Under the pieces are notes generated by a model. The model was not told the origin of the DNA, did not search any database, and saw only the letters and a program-made list of their open reading frames with translations. This document shows positions 1-12,184 of a stretch of 64,000 bases of DNA, one piece after another. Location of the stretch: the NCBI RefSeq assembly GCF_964656455.1, contig NC_135721.1, forward strand, positions 88,826,754 to 88,890,753. Reading direction: 5' to 3'. The translations under genes were made by a program, and so were the position numbers. Position 1 is the stretch's first letter, and the number at the start of each line of letters is the position of its first letter. The stretch is from Halichoerus grypus. Taxonomy: Eukaryota > Chordata > Mammalia > Carnivora > Phocidae.

Positions 1-107
1 AGGTTCCCCGCTGAGCAGGGAGCCCAATTCGGGGCTCTATCCCAGGACCCTGGGATCATGACCTGAGCCAAAGGCAGATGCTTAACCAACTGAGCCACCC
101 AGGCGCC
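1..107 (-). repeat. CAN-SINE, cut by window edge
   Basis: The reverse complement of the carnivore tRNA-derived SINE head ends at 107 (...gagccacccaggcgcc). Only the tRNA-like half is inside the window. The gctgagcagggagccc segment is the caniform form. Confidence 0.93.
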
Positions 108-1710
108 AACTGGTTATTTTCTTTAGCAGTAAGTAGAACAAACACTACTCTGCAGTCACATTCTGTTTCAAAAATATGCACTACCACTTAAAATTTTTCA
201 CATGAATTATTTTCTTTGCACTTGAGATTTCTTTCTGCCACCTGAAAGTCAAAGAGATGAATCTGTAAAAAGCTGGATAGGCAGCAACTTCCTTCTGCAG
301 TTCTACTCATCTTGACTTAATCCCCAAATATACCTGATCTAAAACCATGAGGAAATGCTGAAACTTTTTTGTGGAGTGACCTTGACTGATGCCTGTGACC
401 CTGTTTCCAGTCCAGTGAATGGAACCCTCCTCTGCAATAGATATGGCGGGGCTTAATGTGCATGAGTTGTTTGATCCATTCTGTATCACCACGAGCGGAA
501 CAACTCCCGAAAGGATGTAATTGGTGGATAGAGATGCATGTTGAATGGGTAATTGTTTCCCATTGCAAAAACGAGTTGTGCATACCTGAAAATGAGTATA
601 GAACATTTAATATATTTGGCCTAATTTTCAACCCTATTCACTTAAAAAAAAAAGTAGTGAATTAATCCTGGTATATATGAGATTTTTTTTAATTGCGATT
701 ATCTGCTTTATATATTCAGACCACCTGAATTAATTTTATAATGAAAAATTCTGGAAGTATCAGAGATAATATGTGAAGTACTACAAAAGTAACATTAAGC
801 TGTATTTATGAAAATGCCTTAGTTTGAGTATCATATACAAACCTCCCGATTTAATGAATATGTAATAGGATGCTTTTTCTCTAATATGGGACGTGGATGT
901 CCTCTTCTCTTCTTTGCATTTAAATGGTCAGTTTGTTGTGTTTGTGGCAAAGAGGATTAGTGGCTTTAGTATAAAAGCCTGCAGCTTAGTCACAGGTAGC
1001 CAGAAGTCCTGAGGGCGTACGTCCCAGGAGACTGGACAACTTGAGATGGGGGTTTGGCGGGATCTCTGCAGTATCTAGTTCTGGCTTGGTCCCCTCCACA
1101 ATCACAGAAGCCAGAATGGTCATCTAGGTCCACAGAGCACAGGGCAAGGCTGTTAAAATTTGGTGATGAATCTCAAATGACCTGTGGGTATCCTAAACAA
1201 AGAGGCAGATGGACAGGAAGGGAACAACGTAATGAACAAGACGGAGAACTGTTGGAACTCTTGACTTCCAACATAGGACAGGTGTTTCTCCCGCTGCAGC
1301 TAATCCTGAGAAAGCCTGGATAGTGGATTGTGTCCCTCACATGACTCTCTGCATTCGGAAGGATGTCAGAGAACTTATAGTAGACAGAGAAGAGAACTAC
1401 AGAGATGTTTCAAAGCCTGGAGAATAAGACCTGTGAGGAAAGATAAAAGGGGCCAGCGTTGTCTGACAAAGACAGAAGATGGTTATTTGTGCTTCTACTT
1501 TTTATATCTTTGCTGGGTTTACTTATCGGCCTTTCCCTCCAAAGAGCAGTAAGCCACTTGAAGGCAAAAACCTTTTCAACTTTATATCACTAGCAACTGT
1601 TCTTTGGAGATTGTCAATAAATTAAGAAGTTTATGTTTGCTGTTAGAAATGAAATGGTCTTAAATTATAGCATGCCGATTGTTAGAAGATGGAGTGGGTA
1701 AAATAACACC
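108..1710. other. Intron without recognised repeats or exons
   Basis: AT-rich sequence with short open frames in several registers but no plausible splice-bounded coding segment and no repeat family I can name. Confidence 0.5.
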
Positions 1711-1711
1711 A

Positions 1712-1972
1712 ATAATAATATTGAATATTTATTGAGTGAGTCCTGTGTAACAGGTACTATACAAATGTTTCATGCATTTTCTCCATATAATTCCCACAAT
1801 ATTTCTGGGAGGTAAACATTCTTATTTTCCTGTTTTAAAGATGAGGAAACTGAGACAGAGCAATGCTGGATTTTTTGCACAAGAACACACAGCTAGTATG
1901 TGGCAGAGCCAGGATGTACATCAATAAATCAGGCCTTCTGACTCCGGAGCTCATGCTCTTAATTACTGTACA
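1712..1972 (+). repeat. MIR (ancient tRNA-derived SINE)
   Basis: The MIR order is visible: 'atttattgagtgagtcctgtgt', then 'gatgaggaaactgagac', then 'acacagctagtatgtggcagagccaggat', then a degenerate 3' part. Copy is old and decayed. Confidence 0.85.
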
Positions 1973-2820
1973 TGTAAGTCAGAGTTCAATCTGGGAAAGA
2001 GAAACGACTCTAGGTATTTTAAGTAGAAAGGCACTAACCGTAGGGCATAACCCATCAGGAGGGCTAGGGAAGCTACAAGCATGGAGCCACCAGGAAATCA
2101 GTAAAGCCAGAATTACAGAAAACTGCTAACAATAATCTCAGAAGTCTGCAGCACCTAAAGTGTTACAGAAGGATGCCTGGAGGCCACCGGCAGACAGCAC
2201 ATCTGCCTTCTGCGGAAGCTTATACACCTGCTTTCACTGCCCTGGGAGCATGAATGGCTCCCATTACTCTTTGACCTCCCAAACCCTATTCAGTGCCTCT
2301 CACTGGTGACATCTAGCCAAAACCACGCAGGCAGGGAGTGCAGTTCCCAGGCCTCCAGCCTCTGTGGTACAGGGTAGTGCTTTAAAAGGGAGCTGAGATG
2401 TCAACTGTGCTATTTCGTCTTGAAGAAAGTTTCGGGACTTCCCCAGAGAATGTAAAAGGCAAGATAACCTATAACCTTCTGTATTTCCTCCCAGGGGCTG
2501 TGGAACAGAAAACAATCTCAGGTGCCCCCGCACTGTCCATGGTTTCTGAAAACCACCATTGAAGAATTCTAAAACACTAACAATACTTCCTTAGCTCATT
2601 AGTAATGATGGGTTTGTGCCTTATCCTGGGTATAACACACCTCTCCCTTGGAAGCGTTCTTACTCAAATGGAAGGTGAGGGAAAAGTGGAGCCAGATGAG
2701 TTAACAAGCAGTCCTCTCTAGTGCTTTAATTCTGTGCAAAATTAGGTAAGATGGGAAGAATTCTGTCCTGTGGATTGGAGATGGCTTTAATGAGAAGGCG
2801 ATCATTCACTTGAAATTGAG

Positions 2821-2947
2821 GCAGTGGTTTTTAACCCTGGCTGAGCAGTAAATTCGTCTGGGCTGCCTGTCAAAATACCGAAGCCCATGCCCAACCCAAG
2901 ACCAATTAAATCAGATTCTCTGGGGATGAGGCCCATGAGCCAGTATT
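2821..2947 (+). repeat. MER5A-like hAT DNA transposon, first part only
   Basis: It starts with the terminal sequence gcagtggtttttaaccctgg and continues through the typical 'ttaaatcagattctctggggatgaggccc' zone. The second half is absent; an antisense L1 fragment begins at the break. Confidence 0.7.
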
Positions 2948-2949
2948 TT

Positions 2950-3870
2950 TTTCTTTCCCATTTATCTATTTCACTCATCTTCCTCACCAATCTACCTCTG
3001 GCCACCACCAGTTTATTCTCCGAATATAAGTCTGTTTTTTTGTTTGTCTCTTTTTTCTTCATTTGTTTGTTTTGTTTCTTAAATTTCACATATGAGTGAA
3101 ATCATGTGGTATTTGTCTTTCTCTGTCTGACTTATTTCATTGGTATTATACCCTTTAGATCCATCCATGTTGTGACAAATGGCAAGATATTCTTTTTATG
3201 GCTGAGTAATATTCCACTGTGTATATACACCACATCTTCTTTATCCATTCATCTGTTGATAGACACTTAGGTTGCTTCCATATCTTGGCTATTGTGAATA
3301 ATGCCGCAATAAACATAGGGGTGCTGTATCTTTTTGAATTAGTGTTTTCATTTTCTTTGGGCAAATAGCCAGTAGTGAAGTTACTAGATCATATGCTAAT
3401 TCTATTTTTAATTTTTTGAGTAACCTCCATACTGTTTTCCACAGTTGCTGCACCAATTTGCATTCCCACCAACAGTACATGAGGGTTCCTTTTTCTCTAC
3501 ATCCTTGCCAACACTTATTATTTCTTGTGTTTTTTTATTCTAGCCATTCTGACAAGTATAAAGTGATATCTCATTTTGGTTTTGATTTGCATTTCCCTGA
3601 TGATTAGTGATGTTGAGTATCTTTTCATGTGTCTGGTGGCCCATTGTGTGTCTTCTTTGAAAAAATGTCTATTCAGGTCTTCCGCCCATTTTTTAATTGG
3701 ATTATTTGTATTTTGTGGCTGAGTTGTAAAAGTTCTTTATATATTTTGGATATTAACTCCTTATCAGATATGTCCTTTACAAATATCTTCTCCCATTCAG
3801 TAGGTTGCCTTGTCATTTTGTTGATAGTTTCCCTCACTGTGCAAAATGAATCAATATTTTTTAAAGCACC
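2950..3870 (-). repeat. L1 LINE fragment, ORF2 3' end, antisense
   Basis: On the - strand the decayed C-terminal part of L1 ORF2 is readable: 3289-3480 contains [18 protein letters not shown] and 3155-3364 contains AALFTIAKIWKQPK and IYTVEYYSAIK. These are hallmark ORF2 C-terminal motifs. Frames are broken, so the copy is inactive. It is truncated at both ends. Confidence 0.93.
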
Positions 3871-3889
3871 TAAGATAATGCTAACCCCA

Positions 3890-4285
3890 TTGCTGAGAAG
3901 CCCCTATAAGGCTTTGCAATTTCCAGTGTGCTTTTACCTTTATTGGCTCATTTGAATCAACTATCATCCCATTTTTTTTTAAAGATTTTATTTATTTATT
4001 TGAGAGAGAGAGAGAGTGGGTGAGAGAAAGAGAGCATGAGCTGGGGGTGGTGAGGGGCAGAGGGAGAGGGAGAAGCAGACTCCCCGCTGAACAGGGAGCC
4101 CAATGTGGGGCTTGATCTCAGAACCCCGGGATTATGACCTGAGCCACAGACAGATGCTTAACTGACTGAGCCACCCAGGCACCCCTATCATCCCATTTTA
4201 TTAACGAGTAAACTAAAACTTCAGAGTTTAGGTCCAGAACTGTTGAAGGCATGCAGGTCTTCTGACTCTTTGTCCAGTTCTGTGT
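3890..4285 (+). repeat. MIR-like fossil split by a SINE
   Basis: The left part (...tttattggctcatttgaatcaa) and right part (cccattttattaacgagtaaactaaaac..., catgcaggtcttctgactct) read as one MIR when the SINE at 3976-4184 and one target-site copy are removed. Confidence 0.6.
3976..4184 (-). mobile_element. CAN-SINE, full length, with target-site duplication
   Basis: Poly(T), then agattttatttatttatttga, a GA-rich zone, and the tRNA-like head ending cacccaggcacccc. It is flanked by a perfect 15-bp duplication ctatcatcccatttt at 3961-3975 and 4185-4199. Divergence of the head suggests a middle-aged copy. Confidence 0.93.
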
Positions 4286-4289
4286 TATA

Positions 4290-4466
4290 TAGGGGTTCCC
4301 AAACTTTGCTGTAAATCAGAATCACCTGGGAGGCTTTTAAAGCCATGGATCCCCAGATCATACCCCTGTTACATCAGAATATGGGGGGTGGGGTGGGAGC
4401 TAGGCATCAGTATTTTTCAAAGATCCCAAGTGATTCCGATGTGCAGTAAAGTTTAGAAACCACTGC
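4290..4466. repeat. MER5A-like nonautonomous hAT transposon
   Basis: Terminal inverted repeats are visible as aggggttcccaaactttg at the left and gtttagaaaccactg at the right. The interior carries the 'atcagaatcacctgggaggc' motif typical of MER5A. Confidence 0.78.
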
Positions 4467-6170
4467 ATTATGCCATTCGCAGGCAACATGTAAAGTTGGT
4501 GTAGCTTAAAGGGCATGCATTTGCTAATTAGAAGGTTGTGCTTGGTTCTCTTTTCTAATCCTAACAATTTATCAGTTCAAATACATCTCTCAATTAGGGA
4601 CTCTTTCGGCAATTAACTTATTAATAACAATAGCCACAAAAATGCAAAAACTGGTATCATGAACCAAAGAACAAATCTTAACCTAGTAGATGCCTGACCC
4701 TTTTAGGTTCAGTGCATTCTTACTGTCAAAATTATCAATTAAATAAGCCAACCATTAGTTAGCAAACAGAATAGGCAACCAGCTTACTAATTTATTGACA
4801 ACCAATTAATATCCAACATCACAAACATGAGCCATATATGTACATATCTTATATCCCCTCTGGTTAGGTATAAATTCCCCTTCAGAGAGAATTAAGTAAA
4901 GAAATGCCCATCATCGGATCCGTGCAGCCGAGAAAACTTTATGTTCCCAGTCAGGGTCCTTGGACCTCTCTTCTGGTGTCTGCTTGGAAAAGGATCTTAT
5001 TCTTTCACGAGCCGTACTTGAATTTGCTCAGAAACTGAATCCTCTAATAGCGAGAACATCAAGTTCAGGAACTAATTTTCTAGAAGTCCTTGTAACAAAC
5101 AAGGATAGGAATTTTTAAACTGCCTTTGAGCAGAAAGCATTCCCTATCAAAGTGCTATTTCTAAAGCCTTGGATGTTTTTTGATAGAAATGACAGAGTAC
5201 CTACAGCCCTCTTCTCCTATACTGCTTTCCGGAGGAAGCAATTTTAAAGTCTAATGTGTTCAGAGAATGCTCCTTTATAACAGTGGACTGCACTGCCCTA
5301 AATGGAAAAGATGGAGCATTTTCATATTTTCATGGTCACACGAGCTGTGTGTGGCACTTAACATCCTTCTGGGTGCTTTCCTTCCATGGGATGTTCAAGG
5401 AAAACGGGCCCAGCATTCCACTTGGAGAGTTCCCTCTGGGCCACTCAGCATCCCTAGGTAGAATTGCAATTCCAAGTGAAAAAAACAACCAGCACACTTT
5501 TAAAAATACACAACTTAAAAAAAAAAAAAAAAAACCCAGCTTTTGTGAGTTGTGTCTTTACTATATGCAAGAGAAGCGGGTAAGAGAGAAGTCAGAGCAA
5601 CAAGTGTACAGAGTTCCCTTGCCCAGTCAGCCTCTGACAGGTGTATTTGCAAGGCAGCCCACTGTTCTGCTTTCAAACTAGGCCATGGCTCCTAAACACA
5701 TTGCACTGAGCATAGCCCTCTTGTGGGCCACCTGCAGCTCGGTGTAGGTTTCCACCTTCCAGCTCTTGTGTGAAGCCAGAAGCTTCCATGTACATTGTGG
5801 AGTGTCATGCCATGTGTAATTAGCTTCATCAGAATTAGAAGCAAAGATGGGTCATTAAAACATTTAACTGGCACAAAATGGGCCTCTGGGATCCCAGTCT
5901 CCGTGAAGGATAGTCAGTGGGGGTACGCGTTTGCAGTGATGCTGACCAAAGCCTTTCCTTTCTCCTCCCTCAGCTCCTGCACACACACTAAGTTAGTGGG
6001 ATCTTTGCTGTCACAGACTTGTTCAGTGTACCCTGTTAAAAGCAGGAGGTGTTAGAGAAGATTGACATCTGAAAGAAGCAAATGGGGGACTGAAGGCTGA
6101 GTGGAGATGGGAAAAACACAAAACCTCCAGGAGATTTGAACACCCCTCACCTTCTACAAAAAGTATGAGC
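4467..6170. other. Intron without recognised repeats
   Basis: AT-rich at 4470-5200. An A18 run lies at about 5517-5534. The open frame at 5256-5681 runs straight through the A-run (lysine stretch) and has no recognisable domain, so it is not called. Confidence 0.5.
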
Positions 6171-6380
6171 CTGCATTGTCCAATATAGGAGCCACTAGCC
6201 AGCCACATGTGGCCAGTGAGCATTTGAAATGTGTATATTATCATGTTGAATGATATGTTGGCGTAAGCAAAACATACTACTAAAGTTGGTTTTACTTGTT
6301 TCTTTTTACCTTTTTTAACATGGCTTTTAGAACTTTTTAATTACCTTTTAGGCCCACATTATACTTCTGTTGGACGGCTT
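6171..6380. repeat. MER-class DNA transposon fossil
   Basis: The left end ctgcattgtccaatataggagccact and the right end cacattatacttctgttggacggc are imperfect inverted repeats, and the 'ccacatgtggc' and 'catttgaaatgtg' motifs are typical of short nonautonomous DNA transposons. Subfamily not assigned. Confidence 0.6.
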
Positions 6381-6469
6381 GAATAATGGCTACTAATGCT
6401 TTTAGCTCAAGCAGCTGAGAATGATCTTGAAAAGGGACACACTAAATATTTAATATCATCCACTAGCAT

Positions 6470-7040
6470 ATGAATTACTCACAGCCTAACGAATTACCTC
6501 AAAACTTAGTGGCTTCAAACAGCATTTATTACTCTATAGTTTCTGTCCATCAGGAATCTGAGCATGGCTCACCTGGGTCCTCTGGCTAAGGGTCTCTCAC
6601 AAGGCAGCAAGGTGTGGGTGGGTTGTAGTCATCTCAAGCCTTACCTGGGGAGAGACCCACTTGCAAGCTCACTCGTGTGGTTGTTGGCAAGATTCAGTTC
6701 CTCCTGGGTGGCTGGGCTGAGGACCTTACTTCCTCCTTGGCTGTTGGCCAGAGGTCCCCCGCCCCCCCAGTTCCCTGCCACGGGAATTTCTCCATATGAC
6801 AGCTCACAACATCGCAGCCTTTTTCCATCCAAGCAGGCTGGCAAGAAGAGTATAAGAGTATGCATGCCAGCAAGCAGAGGTCACCTAAACTGGCAAATAA
6901 CATCCTATCACTTTTGCCCTCCTCTGTTTACTAGAAGCCAGTCACTAGGTACAGCCACACTCAGGGGAGGGGAGTACACAAGGACATAAATACCAGGAGG
7001 CGGGATCATTGGGAGTATCTTAGAAGCTGCCTGCCACAGC
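6470..7040 (-). repeat. Old LTR-type interspersed repeat, probably MaLR-like, antisense
   Basis: The motif order 'acctcaaaacttagtggcttcaaaca', 'catttatta', 'tttctgtccatcaggaatctgagcatgg', 'gttgttggcaagattcagttcct' and 'aggaggcgggatcattggg...cttagaagctgcctgcc' is a familiar mammalian-wide repeat. The first part resembles the reverse complement of an MLT1-type LTR 3' end. The two open frames here (6564-6989 + and 6641-6903 -) fall inside it and are accidental. Family name is tentative. Confidence 0.55.
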
Positions 7041-7159
7041 CAGATAATTAGAGTCCAGTTAACATAGTATTTGTCCACCACTATGGTTGTTCTTTAATGT
7101 CATGTACTTACCCTGGTGGATCTAATGCTCTGTATTTATGTTTGCTTATTAATGCATAA

Positions 7160-7330
7160 AGAAATTCTGAAATAATATAGAAGAAGCTACAGACAGGGGT
7201 GACTTTGGGGGATGAGAGTAGGAAGTAAGAGGGTAGGAAGAAGGCCAGGAGGGAGACATTTCATTGTATACCTTATGCTATTTGGGGAGTTCTGAACTAT
7301 GTGTATGTATTACTTCAAAAAAAATACCAT
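7160..7330 (+). repeat. Possible old L1 3' end fragment
   Basis: 'ggtgactttgggggatgag...gacatttcattgtatacctta...tgtatgtattacttcaaaaaaaa' resembles the 3' untranslated end of ancient L1M elements with an A-rich tail. Weak match. Confidence 0.35.
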
Positions 7331-7344
7331 GAGAGTAAGGGAAA

Positions 7345-9064
7345 TAAACTACCTCCATTCCCAAGCACTCTGTGCTTGGCTGTCAACCTTCTTCTGTGGG
7401 GCAGGATAGAGGTCCCTGACATCATCTGCCTCCTCTAGGACTTTGAAGCCCTTCGGGTACTCCCTCCTCCTTGCAGCTTTTCCCGAGCCGCCTGGTCTCC
7501 AGAACTCATCCACCCCACACTCTAGTACCACTGACTATATTTTTTTTTAATTAGTGTTGGTTTTCAGTTTCCTTTGATTTCCATTTATTCTATATTAATG
7601 TAATAGATACGGGTCCTATTGGGAAAGGCAGTTGCTCGATTGAGATTTCAAAGTCACACATTCATCTCATATCTCACCAGGGTTTAGCAGGTCTTCAAAA
7701 TGAGACTGGTGTTTTGCGAGAGTCTTAAATGGTAGGAAATGAGATGCTGGCCCCCAGGGAAGACAGGCCTGTGTAGAAGGTAGCAGGTGCACTCAGCTTG
7801 TAAGTGGGAAAAAATGACCATTGGAACTTACTGGCCCTAAGAGAAAATAAGGTCATAAACAGAAGAGCTACAGTGCACCTTCATCCTCCACCACAGGATG
7901 AACATGGCAGAATCAGATTATTTGTCGATTTCACTGACAACCGGAACAGTTCCCGGAAGAGGAAGTCCAGGAAGGAGATACGTGTGAGCAAACACCATCT
8001 CCCTATGAACCACCATTGTTTCAAAAGATGGATAGGAAAACATCAGAGCTGAAAACTCGTAGGTCATCTAGACCACCCCCTTTGTCTTACTCCTGATTTC
8101 TCTATTTGCTTCCAGACTAAGTTACTTCATTTGTGCTTTGGATGCACTAAATCACCAACCCCCAGTGCGAGCCTATCCTAGCCTTCCTGGCTCCCGGTTG
8201 ACTGAAGTGGCAGAAGCTAAATTCTTCTGAACAAATGCAGAGAGGAAAGTACTTACCTGTTTGTGAAAATAAGCCCAGGCAGATGGTAGCAATGACCCTG
8301 ACAGAGCAGTGGACTTCAGACAGAATGAAAGCTGGTTTATAACTTCCTTCCCATGTTCTGAGCAGTAGAAATGATGGCTTGGGGAGTACCTGCAGAGGGG
8401 TGCACTTGCATAACGAGTAGGCTATCGTGCACAGCTAATTGCTAGAATAGATATTTGCATATATGAATATGTTTAATGGGGAGTCATAAACATTTGTCTT
8501 TGGCTTTAAATCTCAAATAGGTGTAGACAGTCGTAGCACCAGCTATAGAAGCAAATCTGAAAATCAAACAGCCCAATTAAAAGTCAGATTTTTTAAAAGC
8601 CATTAAGATCAAGCAAAATGAAATGAACTTTAAAGGGCTAAAGGATTCAGATCTGTTAAGGGCCCCAAATGGCAAGTAATTCCGGGAAAATCCTATTAAT
8701 TAAAAACCACTGCTCTGTGAAATGACTGCCATTACATTTGCAGGTAGTTAATGTGCCCGTTTGCAGTACCTGTGAAGAAATAGGGGAGCATGAGAGGCAG
8801 TTGGCCATCTGCTAAGGAGAGGCTACTGTTTATGCTCCCTGAGAAGTGGTGTACCTCAGAAACGTAAGGACTGGCAACAACAGAAGTGTATCTATTGCCC
8901 AATTAAAAAATACCACCCGTGGGAAAGTTACGGTCATCAGATATTAAAGTCGGAAGGGCTTTATTCGTCCCCTTCCTGAGCTCTCCCGCAGATACCTCCA
9001 GATGAGGTGGCTGGGTTCTGTGACAGTTGTGTGTGCGAGAGCTTCACAGTTTGGAGGCATTTTT
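7345..9064. other. Intron without recognised repeats or exons
   Basis: Mixed composition. The open frame 7804-8052 encodes a basic, featureless 82-aa product and lacks splice or family support. 8440-8780 is AT-rich and low in CpG and looks like ordinary unique intron. Confidence 0.45.
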
Positions 9065-9440
9065 TAAATGGCCGAGTGGCAGTGCTGATCTGAATGTAGT
9101 ATGTGAGGGAACCGGCCCTGGGACAGTGCGCCCGCCCCCACTGCCCCCCCCCGTTACCATGTGACTGCAGGAGTAGTGGTAGCCGAGAGGTGTCAGGGCT
9201 CCTGCTGGTGGGGGGCCGTGCTGCCGTTCATCCTTCACTACCTGAGGTAGTCCTCGGCAGACCTCACAGGGAACTGTCTGTGCCTGCTTCGCTCGTCAGA
9301 GCTCGGAAGCCTCGTCGCGCCCTCCCCTGGAAGCCGTCCATGCCAGGCCCCCTCCGTGCGTGAGAGCATGGGACCTGCAGCCCGTGCCTCAAAACCTCGT
9401 GACCTTTGCCCCAGGTGCTCCCCCGGGCGAGTGATAACAA
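9065..9440. promoter_or_regulatory. CpG-dense stretch, possible intragenic CpG island
   Basis: I count about 22 CpG dinucleotides in roughly 375 bp of C+G-rich sequence (for example gcgcccgccc, cttcgctcgtc, gaagcctcgtcgcgccc, gccgtccatg), against a flanking intron with very few. By hand the observed/expected ratio is near 0.6, at the usual island threshold. No TATA box or start codon context stands out. It lies 4.3 kb upstream of exon A. Confidence 0.45.
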
Positions 9441-10092
9441 GCCTGGGACAAAAATTTTAAGAAACTGTTGTCTAACGCAGTTCCCCAGGGAAAGATAGGT
9501 AGAATCTTAATCACCTAATTGCATGTTTAAAAATCCTGCCTGCGTCCTTTCACGTCTCAGTTCTTGGTTACCTGGCTCGGACTCCGCGGGTAAGTCACCA
9601 TGGGGCCCGACCTTGGAGTGCTTCTGACAGCAGTGACGGCACATCAGGTGTTCCGGGCACAGAGTCCAGGTTTCTTGGCACCTCTGGCTGCACCTCTGCT
9701 CTCTGGCCTTACTTCAGAAAGTCCCATTTTATTGTCTGTTTTATTTCAACATCCCTGTTGTCATCACTCAGTGGGTCCTGCTAGGGGCCTCCTGGCCCTC
9801 GGGGCAGATCTCCTTGTGCACTGAGGCTGACGGGCATGCGTTGTGTCCACTGTAGCAGTAAGCCCCGTCCTATCAAACAACCACGGCAGCAGTTATAACC
9901 TAAAATACATTACCCCATCCGTAACCTCTAGAAAGTCTCATCTTTTCTTTTCAGGATGTCCAGAAAGTAGAGCAAAGGGCTTAGATTTAAGGCATTCTTA
10001 TAGAAAGAGCTTTTCTCCCAAACTGTTTACCCATGCAAACTCCTTAAATGCTCTAAGGCATTACCCTCAGAGACAAAAAAAAAAAAAAGGAA

Positions 10093-10300
10093 TATTAATA
10101 AAAACGAACATTTATTGAATGCTTGTTCTGTGCCAGGTTCTGTGCTAAGCACTTTCCAATGATTGTGTAATGATTTCTCTGGAAAACCCGTGGAGGCAGG
10201 TATCGAGTCACTCAGCTAGTTGAGTGGTAGCGCTAGGATTCGTCCTGGGCAGCCCGTCTGCACAGTCCGTGCCCGGAGCACCTCGGCCTGCCTGCTGCCG
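10093..10300 (+). repeat. MIR
   Basis: 'acatttattgaatgcttgttctgtgccaggttctgtgctaagcac' is followed by a decayed core and 'gtcactcagctagttgagtggtagcgctaggattcg'. An A-run at 10075-10087 precedes it. Confidence 0.85.
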
Positions 10301-11029
10301 CAGTAGCGCCCACCTTGGAGGAGTTGCGTGGGATTGAGCAAGGTAACGTGTAGAAAGTGCTTTCAGCCGGCCTGGCATGAACATCCATTCAATGCTGAGC
10401 GCTGCTACCAATCAACAGCTCAGGCACCTGCGGGGGCTCCGAGGCGCTGAGAAGGGGAAGGGCTAAGGGCACGTGAAAGGGAGTGGCTCTGGCTGGGTGG
10501 GCATCACTGGCTGGAGGAAGGCCCGGTGGTGCTCAGATGCAGGGGTGTAGGGCTAGGGCAGCCAGCATGATCCCGAAGCACAGGCCCTGTGCTGATGTAC
10601 AGATGACCCATCCCAAACTCTGCCTCCAGCCCTTCCGAGCATCGGAGACTTTGTCTTCCTTTTTTCACAAATGGAGTTGGAGATACCCGCCTCTGCCCGT
10701 TGGCCTCACCAACTCTTAATTGGGATTTTCTTTTACTTTTGGTTTAAACCTTTGTTTTTTGTTCATGCCAATCTATTCCTTTCGGAAATAGATGATAAAA
10801 TGTTCTCAAATGGGTAGGATTGGAGTTGGGGGCACAATGGCCACAGTGCCCTCTGTGTGTTTGCATGGAGCTAACCCCAGCCTCCGGTCTACCTGCCACC
10901 CTCCACACACTGACGTTTCTTAGGATCTTGTGGGATTACTGCATTTTTCTTCTCCAACCATGCTTTGTTGTTCAGCTGTAACCTCAGATATCCACTCTGG
11001 CTCCTCCCCCTCAAGTCTGTTAGGCCAGG

Positions 11030-11180
11030 CTTCAAGAACGCAGTGAATGTCGAGTCGCGCGGGTTCCGCCGTGACCATCAGAATAAAGCACAAGGGCTGG
11101 ACTGTGTTCCCGGATGGCCTTGAGCATCCGTTCCCTTGGTGCGTGACTGCTGGCGATTGGGCGCAGAGAGGTGGTGACAG
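11030..11180. other. Second CpG-rich patch
   Basis: A burst of CpGs occurs at 11038-11075 (aacgcag, gtcgagtcgcgcgggttccgccgtg), with further scattered CpGs to 11170. It is short and not island-sized. Confidence 0.4.
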
Positions 11181-11249
11181 TCCCAGGGCTGCTGTGGGAT
11201 GTGTATGAACTGGACTTAGTGTTTCAGTGCCATTTCCTCCCATTTCAAG

Positions 11250-12084
11250 ATTCGGAAGTTTAACTGGATTTATAACTTCTCGGGAAGTCTCTCCTGAATA
11301 CGAGGTATTCTTACATTTGATTCTTAGTTTTTTTAGATTTCAGCCGGAAACACAATAAATTCTTTTTTTTTTAAATATAAAAAATTCACAAAGCAAGGTG
11401 GACCTCTGACTGCTTTTCTTCTAGAGATGATAGCAAATACAGAAATGACAAAGCCGAGGCCCAGAGGTGTGACTCACCCAGGATCAGGGGATGTGAGAGA
11501 CAGTATGAAATTCAAACAAACACCCAGTGATGTTTACACACTTAGCACATGCTTCAAATAAACCAAAATAAGCTGTATTTCCCACCTTAAAAGAGAACCT
11601 CACACACTGTTCTTACTGTTGTGGTTCCTTTCAGTGTTGCCAGCCTCATGTGGTAACTGAGTCACATGGCTGGGTTGCAGCCAAGCTGAGATCCCTTGCT
11701 TTGGGGCATGTTGGGGTTTCTTGCTCGGGTTGACAGTGGCCTTCAAGTCTATGCATGCTATCGCCCGTATAAAGATGAAACTTCCCAGTCACCCTTAACG
11801 TGACCTCTGTACAACAACAAAGGGGTTGTTAACGAGGACTGTGTGTGTACCTCCCCCCTCCTTCCTCCCACCCACTGACAGGACCACCCACACTTGGAAC
11901 ACCCAGTGCTTGCAGGGCAGTCCTCGAGATGAAACCAAATCGCAGCTTGCAGTTTACCCCTAAAGAGAGAGTGAGGGGTGGAGGCAAGATACGGTCCTGC
12001 TTCTCTGGGCTTTTTCATCAGAAAGGCATTTGTGCCATTTGGTAGGAGAATAGGCTTGGGGAAGGCGCCCCAGCCCAGCCAACA
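11250..12084. other. Intron without recognised repeats or exons
   Basis: Nothing supportable. The open frames here (for example 11758-12123 -) show no recognisable domain or splice context. Confidence 0.45.
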
Positions 12085-12180
12085 AACTGGTATTGTATTC
12101 TGTGCCGTCACTGTGCTAGTCACTAGGGACTGAAGGACAAAGAAAACACAGTCCCCTTCCTAGAAGGTTCTTCCCAAACA
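12085..12180 (-). repeat. L2 3' end fragment, antisense
   Basis: 'ttctgtgccgtcactgtgctagtcactagggactgaaggacaaagaaaacacagtccccttcc' matches the reverse complement of the L2 LINE 3' end (…size of stay, total, 'tggggatacagcagtgaacaaaacagac' type). Confidence 0.55.
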
Positions 12181-12184
12181 ATAC

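Noticed and set aside
4490..4960. A stretch containing 'gttggtgtagcttaaa' that recalls the start of mitochondrial tRNA-Phe (possible NUMT)
   Set aside because: Only the first ~15 bases resemble it; the sequence that follows does not continue into a recognisable tRNA or 12S rRNA.
5256..5681. 141-aa open frame on the + strand
   Set aside because: It runs through an A18 tract and shows no domain or conservation signal.
6564..6989. 141-aa open frame on the + strand
   Set aside because: It lies inside an old LTR-type repeat.
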